The translations under genes were made by a program, and so were the position numbers. 29,346 nucleotides of DNA from UBA2108 sp963925495 (GTDB taxonomy: Bacteria > Bacteroidota > Bacteroidia > Flavobacteriales_G > Salibacteraceae), in NCBI GenBank assembly GCA_963925495.1, contig CAWUST010000031.1:1-29346 (forward strand), read 5' to 3'. Position 1 is the stretch's first letter; each line of letters opens with the position of its first letter. Below, piece after piece: positions 6,770-16,000 of this stretch. The notes beneath the pieces were generated by a model. The model did not search any database. It had not been told where the DNA came from and worked only from the letters and a program-made list of their open reading frames with translations.

Positions 6770-7525
6770 ATGGCCCAAAAAATTGTGCTTGGAAACTGGA
6801 AAATGAACTTGAACCTTTTTCAGGCAGAAGAATTACTCAATAATTTAGACACTTTAAAAAATACTATTCCAGCCGATATCCAGCTTGGGTTGGCGACTCC
6901 AGCAGTTTACTTACATTCTGCACTTAACATACTTTCCGAAGGAAAGGTTTGGATAGGAGCCCAGAATATTTATCATGAAAAAAGCGGAGCGTTTACAGGC
7001 GAGACGAGTGCAGAAATGATAAGTTCTTTGGCTTGCAATTTTACGTTAGTTGGGCACAGTGAGAGAAGGCAATATTTTGGTGAAACAAATTCTCAGCTTA
7101 AAGAAAAAATGAATCTAGCGTTACAAAACAATTTAAAAGCTGTTTTTTGTTGTGGTGAACCTATAGAGTTAAGGAAATCAGGGGATTATTTCGGATTCGT
7201 TAAAACTCAGCTTGAAGAATCATTATTTCATTTAAAAGAAAATGAGTTAAAAAATGTAATAATTGCTTACGAACCAATTTGGGCAATTGGGACCGGCGAG
7301 ACTGCAAGTTCAAAACAAGCACAAGAGGTTCATTCCTATATAAGATACTTGTTGTTAGAAGAATATGGTGAAGATTTGTCAAATTCTACATCTATATTAT
7401 ATGGGGGAAGCTGCAAGCCAAATAACGCTGAAGAATTGTTTTCTCAAAAAGATATTGATGGAGGGCTAATTGGAGCCGCATCAATTAAAGCACCAGATTT
7501 TATATCGATAGCAAAATCATTTTAA
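6770..7525 (+). CDS. tpiA: Triose-phosphate isomerase
   Basis: This 251-residue TIM-barrel enzyme interconverts dihydroxyacetone phosphate and glyceraldehyde 3-phosphate in glycolysis and gluconeogenesis. All catalytic elements are present: Lys11 in GNWKMN, His96 in LVGHSERR, Glu168 in AYEPIWAIGTG, the flexible loop-6 segment, and the YGGS phosphate-binding motif near the C-terminus. The length is standard. The stop TAA (7523-7525) is followed immediately by the prmA ATG, so the two genes are co-transcribed. A TAnnTTTG element lies 14 bp before the start. Confidence 0.97.
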   Translation: MAQKIVLGNWKMNLNLFQAEELLNNLDTLKNTIPADIQLGLATPAVYLHSALNILSEGKVWIGAQNIYHEKSGAFTGETSAEMISSLACNFTLVGHSERRQYFGETNSQLKEKMNLALQNNLKAVFCCGEPIELRKSGDYFGFVKTQLEESLFHLKENELKNVIIAYEPIWAIGTGETASSKQAQEVHSYIRYLLLEEYGEDLSNSTSILYGGSCKPNNAEELFSQKDIDGGLIGAASIKAPDFISIAKSF

Positions 7526-8353
7526 ATGAATTACTTAGAAGTAAAATTCACGTATAATTCTACTGAGGTAAATGGAGACATATTACTCGCTGAATTAACT
7601 CAAATTCCATTTGAAAGTTTTGTGGAAAATGAAGTAGAAATCATAGGATATATTCTGTTAGACCTTTGGGATAAAAAAGCTTTGGAAGAACTACTTTACC
7701 TTCAAGAAAACCAAGTGGAAGTTACAATTAATGAAATTGAGCAAGTAAATTGGAATGAAGAGTGGGAGAAAAATTTTGACCCAATTCTAATATCGAATGA
7801 TTGTGTAATTCGTGCCGACTTTCATAATCTCGAAAAAACATATAAATTCGATATTCGTATAAACCCAAAAATGTCTTTTGGAACTGGGCACCACGAAACC
7901 ACATCTTTGGTTTTGACAGAAATGTTAAATATAGATTTTGTAGACACAAAAGTTCTTGATATGGGTACGGGAACTGCTGTTCTCGCTATTTTAGCCGCAA
8001 TGAAAGGCGCCAAAAACGTATTGGCTATAGATAACGATGAGTGGGCTTATAAAAATTCGATTGAAAACGTTGAGTTAAATCATTATCTGGATAAAATTGA
8101 TGTTGTAGAGGGCAGTATACAGAGCATGGGTGATAAAAAGTTCAATGTGATTTTAGCTAACATAAATAAAAATATTATTAAAGTTCAAATGGAAAGCTAT
8201 GCGTCTGGTTTATTGCCAAATGCGCGCTTGTTAATCAGTGGGATATTGGTTGAAGATTGTGACGAAATTATTGCATTAGCTTCTCAATGCGGCTTAATGA
8301 AAATAGAGCAAAAGCAAAAAAACAAATGGTCTTTATTAGTTTTTAGCAACTAA
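7526..8353 (+). CDS. prmA: Ribosomal protein L11 methyltransferase
   Basis: This 275-residue protein methylates ribosomal protein L11 using S-adenosylmethionine. The N-terminal substrate-recognition domain (about 1-95) is followed by the class I methyltransferase fold. MSFGTGHHETTSLVL (about 117-131) is the PrmA signature, VLDMGTGTAVLAILAA is motif I, VLAIDND is motif II, and NVILANINKNII is the NxxN-type motif IV. It begins directly after the tpiA stop codon. The next gene, the 1504-aa envelope protein, starts 32 bp after its stop in the same direction, so all three probably form one operon. Confidence 0.95.
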   Translation: MNYLEVKFTYNSTEVNGDILLAELTQIPFESFVENEVEIIGYILLDLWDKKALEELLYLQENQVEVTINEIEQVNWNEEWEKNFDPILISNDCVIRADFHNLEKTYKFDIRINPKMSFGTGHHETTSLVLTEMLNIDFVDTKVLDMGTGTAVLAILAAMKGAKNVLAIDNDEWAYKNSIENVELNHYLDKIDVVEGSIQSMGDKKFNVILANINKNIIKVQMESYASGLLPNARLLISGILVEDCDEIIALASQCGLMKIEQKQKNKWSLLVFSN

Positions 8354-8385
8354 AGCTAACAGAATCCTTTAATTTAGAAGTTTCT

Positions 8386-11300
8386 TTGAAGAAAGTACTT
8401 AACATATTATTTCTTTTTTTAATTGTTCTTATTGGCACTAGTGCTAAAGGGCAAACTGGCCATGAACCATTCACCCGTGATTCTTTAGTTTTTATTGAAG
8501 AAATTGATGCAATATTTAAGTTCGATAAATCCAGAAAACAAGAAGCGAAAGAGCTTATGGAAAGCTTTACAACAGTTTGGCTTGGGGGTTCCCTAGATAC
8601 AAATGTAAGGTCAAAAATTTACGATATATGCGATAAAATGAATCAAAAAAGAATGCTCCCATTTCCTGAGTATTCTTCTTATTTGTCTGCAGTTGCTGCA
8701 TTTGTTACTTCGGGGCATGAAATAGAAAAGTTTGATCGTTGGCACAAGGGAGTTGAGTATTTAATTGATGGAAGGAGTAAGCGGAAATACACAAATTTCT
8801 TGATATTTAGCAAGCATTTGTTTGAGGATAAGTCTCTGTTTTATTCCAACACAACAGTTTGGAAAACATCGTCTCGTGATTTTGATATATACTGGAAAGG
8901 GACCGATGCTAAAGGGGAGGCAGTTGTGGAGATAGAAAACTTGGACCTTATATGCTATGCAAAGCACGATAGTTCATTTATTTGGGACACGAAAGGAGTT
9001 TATTACCCAATGAAAAAATTGTGGATTGGAAAAGGTGGTGTCGTAAACTGGCATAAAGCGGGATATGAAGAAAATGAAATTGTAGCTAAAGTTGGGAATT
9101 ATAGAGTGGAAATGAACCGATCAGAATATTTTGCCGACTCTGCTGAATTTAAAAATAAGCTGTATTTCGGAAATGCTATTTTAATTGGAGAATTGCGCGA
9201 TAAGGTAATACCAAATAACAATGAGGAACACTCCCATTATCCAAAATTCGAATCCTATAAAGACAATATTACCATAAATAACATTTTTCCAAATGTTGAC
9301 TTTAATGGTGGGTTCAAACAAAGTGGTTCAAGTTTTATTGGTACGGGCTCTGACGAAAATCTTGCAAAAGTTACAATAAACAGAAATGGCAAACCATTTA
9401 TTACTGCTTATGCAAAAAGTTTTGTGATAAGAGAGAGTAAGCTTTTTGCTGACCCTGCCGAGGTTTTCATCTATTTAGATGGCGATACCGTTTACCATCC
9501 TGGAATGAATTTCAAATTTGATAACACAAAGCGCGAACTTGATCTTTATAGAAATAAAGTTGGAAGAGCAAAATCGCCTTATCTCAATAAATACCATCAA
9601 ATAGATATGTATGTGGAGGTGATAAAGTGGAATATTGACGGAAATATGATGCACATGCAGCCACTTATTGGCTCTACTCAAAGAAACGCTATGTTTGAGT
9701 CAAATAGTTTTTATCAAGCATATCGTTACGACGATTTATATGGTTTAGGCTATAAGCATCCTTTGGTTATACTTAAAAATTGTGTAGAAACACATGAAAC
9801 TAGAGATTTGCAGCTTTCTGATGTTGCACATTGCTGGAAACTCCCACCTTTAGAAATAAAACGAACTATGATGATTTTAAGCAATCAAGGTTACGTTCGC
9901 TATAACTTTCAAACAAATATGGTTCATGTGCAAGAAAAGGCAATAAACTATGTTTTGGCTCGGGTTAGAAAAATAGACTACGATATAATTCAATTTCAAT
10001 CAGTTCCAAAAAGAGGAAGTAATGCTGATCTGAATTTAGACTCCATGTATATGCAGATTCATGGGGTACCAAATGTACTTCTCTCTGATTCTCATAATGT
10101 GGTAATTTACCCTACAAACGGTGAGGTATTATTAAAGAAAAATAGAGATTTTGATTTCTCTGGAGTTGTTGTGGCTGGGCGTTTAGAGTTTTTTGGACAA
10201 GATTTTAAGTTTCATTATGATTCATTTTACATTGAAATGCCTCATGTTGATTCAATGAGAATAAATGTGGAAATTGAAGCTTTGGATAAAGTTACTGGTA
10301 AGCCTCAAATGTCGAGGGTACATACTGTTATTCAGAGTATTTCGGGTAGATTAGAGGTGGATAAGCATACAAATAAATCGGGAAAAATACCAGTTAAACG
10401 CTGGCCTGTTTTTACAAGTTACGGAAACTCTTATGCCTACTACGATAAAAGAGAGCCAGGAGATGATGCCATTAATATCACTTACGACAAAGAAGAATTG
10501 TATTTTGAATTAGACCCTTTTAGTTTCGATAGTTTAGACAACTTTCAAAACTCTGCTATTGGCTTTGAAGGCAATTTTGTTTCTGGAGGAATATTTGAAG
10601 ATTTTAGAGAAACTTTAGTTTTGAATCAAGAGAATGTGTCTTTGGGATTTGTACATAAAACTGGAAATGAAGGTCAATCGATTTATGGTGGAAAAGGTGT
10701 TTTTACAGCTGATGTTCATCTAAGTAAGGAAGGGCTTTTAGGAGATGGATACATTGATTACATAACTTCCATTTCACAATCTGAACGATTTAAATTTTAT
10801 CAAAAACATGCAGATGCGGTTGTGCAAGAGTTTGTAATTGAGGAACAATATCCCGGTCCTCCAGAATACCCCGCTTCTGAAGGGAAAAATTTAGACTGGC
10901 ATTGGCATCCATATGAAGACACTCTTTTAGTAGCTACACAAGACTCGTGGAACCCAATTAATATGTATGATGGTTCCTCTACCTTTAGAGGTAAGCTAAT
11001 TTATGATCCTGATAGTTTAATTGGAACTGGAATGAATGATAAAAAAGGGTATTTCGAATTTGATAAAGCAATAACAGAATCAAATAATATTAGATTCAAA
11101 TTTTTTGAGTTTTTCTCTGACACGGCAGATTTTGCCCTTAAAACTGGATCATTAGATGAGTTAGGCTTCGATACTAAGAATATGCGAGCTCACGTAAATT
11201 TTAAAGAAAGAATTGGTCATTTCTGGGCAAATGGTGAATCCTCTGAAATTATATTTATTAAAAATCAATATAAAGCTAAAATGGATAAGTTTACTTGGTT

Positions 11301-12900
11301 TATGGATGATGATAAGGTAGATTTAACTGCTAATAATAAACAAATAAATCAGGGTGCTGATGGTACTGTGGATATGGAAGGGGCTAGGTTAATTTGCACT
11401 AAAAAACACTCAAAAAAAGCACAAGACAGCTTATATTTTTATAGTTCGAGTTGTGAATTTGACTTAAAAGATCAGATAATTACCGCCAATGAAGTTAAAA
11501 ATGTAAGTGTAGCAGATGCTGAAATCATCCCCGATAGTGGTAGAATAGTTATTTATAAAGATGCCGTCATGAAAAAACTAGAACATGCTCAAATTGTCGC
11601 CAATAGAACAAATAGATTCCATAAAATATATGATGCCGATTTGGTTATTGTAAATAAAATTGAATATTTAGGAAAAGGAAAATACGATTATCAGGATATT
11701 TCTGGAGAAGTTCAAGTAATAGAATTTCAGAATATTTATGTAAGCCCACAAATTCAAACTCTCGCTCAAGGTCTTATAAGTGAGGAGTCGTCATTTACTC
11801 TGAGTCCACGTTTTAAATATAAGGGAGATGTTAATTTGGAGGCATCGAAGGAACTTCTAGAATACGAAGGAACCGCACAAATAATACATGATTGTAAAAT
11901 TGACAAACCTTGGATTAGATTTAAATCTAAAGTAGATCCTAGTGATGTTATGATTCCAATTGATTCTTCTGCAGTAAATGAAAATGGACGAGGGGTACAT
12001 GCTGGGCAAATGATGGGAAGTTTACCTGCTAAAGTCTATTCAGCTTTTGCTTCTGAACGCGAAAAACCTACAGATAAGGTTATTTCCTTTGCCAAAGGGG
12101 TGCTAATGTATAGTGATAAAAGCAAAGAGTTCCGAATTGGGGATGAACAGAAAGTAAACATACCTGGCTTGTTGGGTAATTACTTGACTCTAAACACGGA
12201 GAAGTGCGTTGTGTTTTATGAAGGTTCTCACACTTTTGGTTCAAATACTGGACGTATTCAAGTAGCTCCGGTAAGTACAATACGACACGTGTTAAAAAAC
12301 GATTCAGTGGTTCTTAATACATCCATGTTAGTTAATTTCTTTTTTGAGGACAAAGCATTGAAAATAATGGGAAAAGAATTTCAAGATGCCTCTGGTCCAG
12401 AAAGAATTGACTATGAGAATTCGACTTACGTTTACGGTTTAAAATCTCTAGTAGGTGAAACTCGTGGTGAGAAAATAAGGGCGGATATTGCTTTGCTAGG
12501 AAAAGTAAAAAGGTTTCCGTTAGAACTTGAAAAACCATTCTATTTTACTAATGTAAAAATGTATTGGAATCCTCAAAAGATGGCTTTTCAATCTATTGGT
12601 GAAATTGGCTTTGGAAATACAGGGAAAACCCAGGTAAATAAACTTATAAAGGGGAATATTGAAATCAAAAAGAAAAGGAGTGGCGATAAATTCGCGATAT
12701 ATTTAAAAAGTAGTAAGACTGATTTCTATTATTTTTCATATACGAATGAAGTTTTAGAAACTATATCAAGTAACACTAAATATAATGAAGCCATTAATGA
12801 AGCTAAGAAAAATAAACAAGAAAAAGTGAAGGGGCAAGCAAAGTTTCGATTTGTGCCATCGCAGGCTGCTAAGGCTTCTCAGTTTGTGGGAACCTTGTAG
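8386..12900 (+). CDS. Giant exported protein of unknown function (1504 aa, TTG start)
   Basis: I do not recognise a named family. The start must be TTG at 8386: it gives a textbook signal peptide (MKKVLNILFLFLIVLIGTSA, likely cleaved at AKG-Q near residue 23), and there is no in-frame ATG nearby. The N-terminal 150 residues look helical and globular (AKELMESFTTVWL, SSYLSAVAAFVTS). The rest is dominated by short beta-strand segments alternating with turns, for example DFSGVVVAGRLEFFGQ and YFYSSSCEFDLKDQIITAN. These recall OstA/LptA-like or AsmA-like beta-repeat proteins. Composition is acidic and aromatic-rich, with a basic Lys-rich C-terminus (KKNKQEKVKGQ) and no T9SS tail, OmpA or barrel signature. 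Probably periplasmic or attached to the outer membrane. It follows tpiA-prmA by 32 bp and precedes another giant envelope gene. The lipid-transport-like idea is inference only. Confidence 0.85.
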   Translation: MKKVLNILFLFLIVLIGTSAKGQTGHEPFTRDSLVFIEEIDAIFKFDKSRKQEAKELMESFTTVWLGGSLDTNVRSKIYDICDKMNQKRMLPFPEYSSYLSAVAAFVTSGHEIEKFDRWHKGVEYLIDGRSKRKYTNFLIFSKHLFEDKSLFYSNTTVWKTSSRDFDIYWKGTDAKGEAVVEIENLDLICYAKHDSSFIWDTKGVYYPMKKLWIGKGGVVNWHKAGYEENEIVAKVGNYRVEMNRSEYFADSAEFKNKLYFGNAILIGELRDKVIPNNNEEHSHYPKFESYKDNITINNIFPNVDFNGGFKQSGSSFIGTGSDENLAKVTINRNGKPFITAYAKSFVIRESKLFADPAEVFIYLDGDTVYHPGMNFKFDNTKRELDLYRNKVGRAKSPYLNKYHQIDMYVEVIKWNIDGNMMHMQPLIGSTQRNAMFESNSFYQAYRYDDLYGLGYKHPLVILKNCVETHETRDLQLSDVAHCWKLPPLEIKRTMMILSNQGYVRYNFQTNMVHVQEKAINYVLARVRKIDYDIIQFQSVPKRGSNADLNLDSMYMQIHGVPNVLLSDSHNVVIYPTNGEVLLKKNRDFDFSGVVVAGRLEFFGQDFKFHYDSFYIEMPHVDSMRINVEIEALDKVTGKPQMSRVHTVIQSISGRLEVDKHTNKSGKIPVKRWPVFTSYGNSYAYYDKREPGDDAINITYDKEELYFELDPFSFDSLDNFQNSAIGFEGNFVSGGIFEDFRETLVLNQENVSLGFVHKTGNEGQSIYGGKGVFTADVHLSKEGLLGDGYIDYITSISQSERFKFYQKHADAVVQEFVIEEQYPGPPEYPASEGKNLDWHWHPYEDTLLVATQDSWNPINMYDGSSTFRGKLIYDPDSLIGTGMNDKKGYFEFDKAITESNNIRFKFFEFFSDTADFALKTGSLDELGFDTKNMRAHVNFKERIGHFWANGESSEIIFIKNQYKAKMDKFTWFMDDDKVDLTANNKQINQGADGTVDMEGARLICTKKHSKKAQDSLYFYSSSCEFDLKDQIITANEVKNVSVADAEIIPDSGRIVIYKDAVMKKLEHAQIVANRTNRFHKIYDADLVIVNKIEYLGKGKYDYQDISGEVQVIEFQNIYVSPQIQTLAQGLISEESSFTLSPRFKYKGDVNLEASKELLEYEGTAQIIHDCKIDKPWIRFKSKVDPSDVMIPIDSSAVNENGRGVHAGQMMGSLPAKVYSAFASEREKPTDKVISFAKGVLMYSDKSKEFRIGDEQKVNIPGLLGNYLTLNTEKCVVFYEGSHTFGSNTGRIQVAPVSTIRHVLKNDSVVLNTSMLVNFFFEDKALKIMGKEFQDASGPERIDYENSTYVYGLKSLVGETRGEKIRADIALLGKVKRFPLELEKPFYFTNVKMYWNPQKMAFQSIGEIGFGNTGKTQVNKLIKGNIEIKKKRSGDKFAIYLKSSKTDFYYFSYTNEVLETISSNTKYNEAINEAKKNKQEKVKGQAKFRFVPSQAAKASQFVGTL

Positions 12901-12919
12901 ATTCTGAATTTTAACATTC

Positions 12920-12942
12920 TAATGATAGCTTTGTTATCGTTA
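12920..12942. other. Stem-loop after the 1504-aa gene
   Basis: TAATGATA (12920-12927) pairs with TATCGTTA (12935-12942), eight pairs with one G-U and a seven-base loop. It lies 20 bp after the stop codon. No T-run follows, so it is at best a weak terminator; the AT-rich spacer makes chance pairing possible. Confidence 0.3.
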
Positions 12943-13058
12943 TTAACACTTCATGTTTCATTAGGTTCGTCTTGGTTGTTAATTAGAGATAAATGAATTG
13001 TTAAATTGCAAAATGAATATGGGTATTATTTTAGATTTACCTTGATATTAGCTTTATT

Positions 13059-16000
13059 ATGAGACTTTGGATCATTTTGGTTGTTTTTCTTAATTGTTTT
13101 TTACCAATAACCAACACCCTTTACGCACAAGATTTTAAAAATGAAAAGCTGCTCATTAAGGGGGCCGATGATGCTTTTTATAAGGGAGAATACAAGGCTG
13201 CAACCCCAATTTTTTCACAACTTGTAGGAAGTTATTCGAAAGACCCGAATTATAATTTTAAATATGGTGCTTGTTTGCTTTATTCTGGAACCGATAAAGA
13301 AAGACCTATTAAATATTTACAGTTTGCGGTAAGTAAACCAGAAGTTGATCCATTGGCTTATTACTACTATGCAGTTGGACTTCACCTTAATTATGAGTTT
13401 GTAAAAGCCATTAAATATTACAAAAAATTCCAAACAAAAGGAAAAGATTCCGATGTTAAAAAATTTGAAGTGGGAAATTCCATAGTTCAATGTGAAAATG
13501 GAACTACTCTTTTAAAAACGATTACCGACCTTATTGTTTTAGATAAAAAAGATATTAAAGAGGATGATTTTTATAAAGTGTATGATTTAACTGATTTTGG
13601 AGGTCAAATTTTGGTTAAAATAGATGAGTTTCAATCAGATTACGAAAAAAAGAATAAAATAAAGGATATATTTTATTTTCCGAAAAACGCAGAAAAGATA
13701 TTTTTCACTCAGCAAAACTCATCAGAAGGGAGTAAGGATATTTATTATAAAATAAGAAACCCCAATGGAACTTGGTCAGAGTCCATTAGTATGGGAAGGC
13801 CCGTAAATACAAAATTTGATGAAGATTACCCTTTTATGCACCCCGATGGGACTTCTCTTTATTTTGCATCCAAAGGACACAACAGTTTAGGTGGCTACGA
13901 TATTTTCGTTACTAGACTTGACGCTGAAGGAAATTGGACGGAACCTAAAAATCTGGATTTCGCAATAAATACACCTGCCGACGATTATCTTTTTATTACT
14001 GATATGAAAGGTGAAACGGCCTATTTTACATCGAATAGAGAAACACCAATTGGTGAGGTAAGTGTTTATAGAATTAACATGGAGCGTGTTCCTTTGGATT
14101 TTGCCTTTGTATACGGGTCCTTTAATTCCGATAAAACTAAAAAAGCACACATAAAAGTAGTGAATGCTGAAACGCAAGCTATTATTGGAGAGTACGATAC
14201 CGACGAAAATGGAAAGTATAAGATTAAACTTCCAAATGAAGGTAAATTTAATTTTATTGTAGATTATGAAAATAGCACAGTGGCACATTCTGGTTTAGTT
14301 GAAATTCAATCACGAGATGCATTTAAACCCTTAAAGCAGACTATGGAAGTCCTAAGACAAGGGCAAGCGGATGAAAAATTGGTGATTAAAAACTTGGTAG
14401 ACGAGGAAGTAGAAGAAGATGTTCAATTGACAGCGGACTACCTTAAACAAAAAGCTAAATTAAAAGTCAATAAAGAGAAATACAACGACCGCCAAAAGAA
14501 AGATCCAGAATTGGTGGTTGAAGAGGAGGAAATGGATAATACACCAATTTCTAATGGTGGTGAATTTGAAAGCAATTCGGCAAATGGGAATGAAACTGCT
14601 AATGTAGGAAAAGCCGCAACGTCTATAGCCATTGAGAAAAAAATCAATGAAATTACGGAAATCGATGGGCCAAATGTTGACTTTGGTGAAAATAAACCCA
14701 CAGGTAATAACTCTTCGAATAAAGGCGAATATTCTGCAGCAAATTCTGGAAGTGAATCAGGTTCTGCTTCCTCCCAAACGGGTTCAAGTAATAATAAATC
14801 GAATAACTCGAGATTCAATTCTAACAGAACTGAATCGGCAAATGGATCTAGTTCAGCTTCTGATGAAGAGCTAAATGAGTCAGTTGAATATAAGGAAGCA
14901 CAAAAATTGAATGAAGAGGCTTCCAATGAGAACTCAGCATCTAATTCTGGAAGTTCTGATAAAACGGGCAGTAATGAAGGCTCAGGTTCTAATAATTCTA
15001 TCACCGGAAGTAAATGGTCAAACTCTAATGAGCAAAGCACTAATGAAACGGGTTCAGAAAATGAAAGGGGAAATTCTGGAAATAATTCTGAACTTGCAGG
15101 AGCAGAATCCTCTCCTAATTCATCAAATAAGGCTTCCAATAATTCAACATTAGATAATAATAATTCAGATGAAGGCGAAAATCCTGACACAGAAATAAAC
15201 AAAGATGGTTTGGTAGTTTCAAAAAGTAAATCTACTTCAATTAACAACAATAAAAATGAGTCTGAAAATGCTTCTGGAAACAATATTTCTAGTGACGTTG
15301 ATAACAAAGAAAGTGCTTTAGGGTCTGATGAAGAAAATAATGCTTCTGCTTCGCCAGGAGGAAACAAAACATTTGACTATGTGCCAAGCAAAGAAGGGGT
15401 TACAGTAGGCGCTGCAGTAGCAACTAGTTCTGCAGCTTGGACTCCTGAAAACATTGACCCTAATGTTGTAATGGATGTCGGTAATAAGGAGGATCTAAAT
15501 GCCAACGAATTAGCACTATTACTGGATAGTAATTCTGAAAGGGCTTCGGCATTTATTAAGGAAGAAATTAACGATCAATTGACAAAAAGTGATCAAAGTA
15601 TAGTAGCCATTAATAATAGTAGCTACAACAAAAAGTACAACGATCAATTTTTAGATTTAATTGAAGATGAAGGAAGTGAGTACGAAAAAGCAGTTAAAAC
15701 TTATGTCGTTAATGAAAGCAAACTATTGGATATTGAAAAGGAAATAACCTACCTAGAAGCTATTGAAAGTGAAGTTCCTGAGGAGTATCAAGATAATTTG
15801 ATCGAAAGATTAAATAACTTAGAAATTCTTCAAAATAATGCTTTTAATAATGTAGAAAGCTCTGGGGATAGAGTTTTAGCAATGGCTCAAACCGAAGGTA
15901 CAAGCGATGATTTAAAAACAATGACTAATGAATCAAGAAAAGCGCTGAATATAAAAGTAGACCCTGTTCTGGCTGCTGAAGCGGCTAAAGAAAAAGCTGA

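Noticed and set aside
13059..13120. A lipoprotein signal in the 1987-aa protein because of Cys13 in the hydrophobic segment
   Set aside because: The Cys lies inside the hydrophobic core and the preceding residues (FLN) do not form a lipobox; a normal signal peptidase site at LYA-Q fits better.
14438..15367. A 309-codon open frame on the minus strand, rich in Ser, Leu and Phe
   Set aside because: It is the exact antisense of the first Ser/Asn/Glu-rich linker. The skewed codon use removes stop codons on the other strand. There is no signal of a real protein family.
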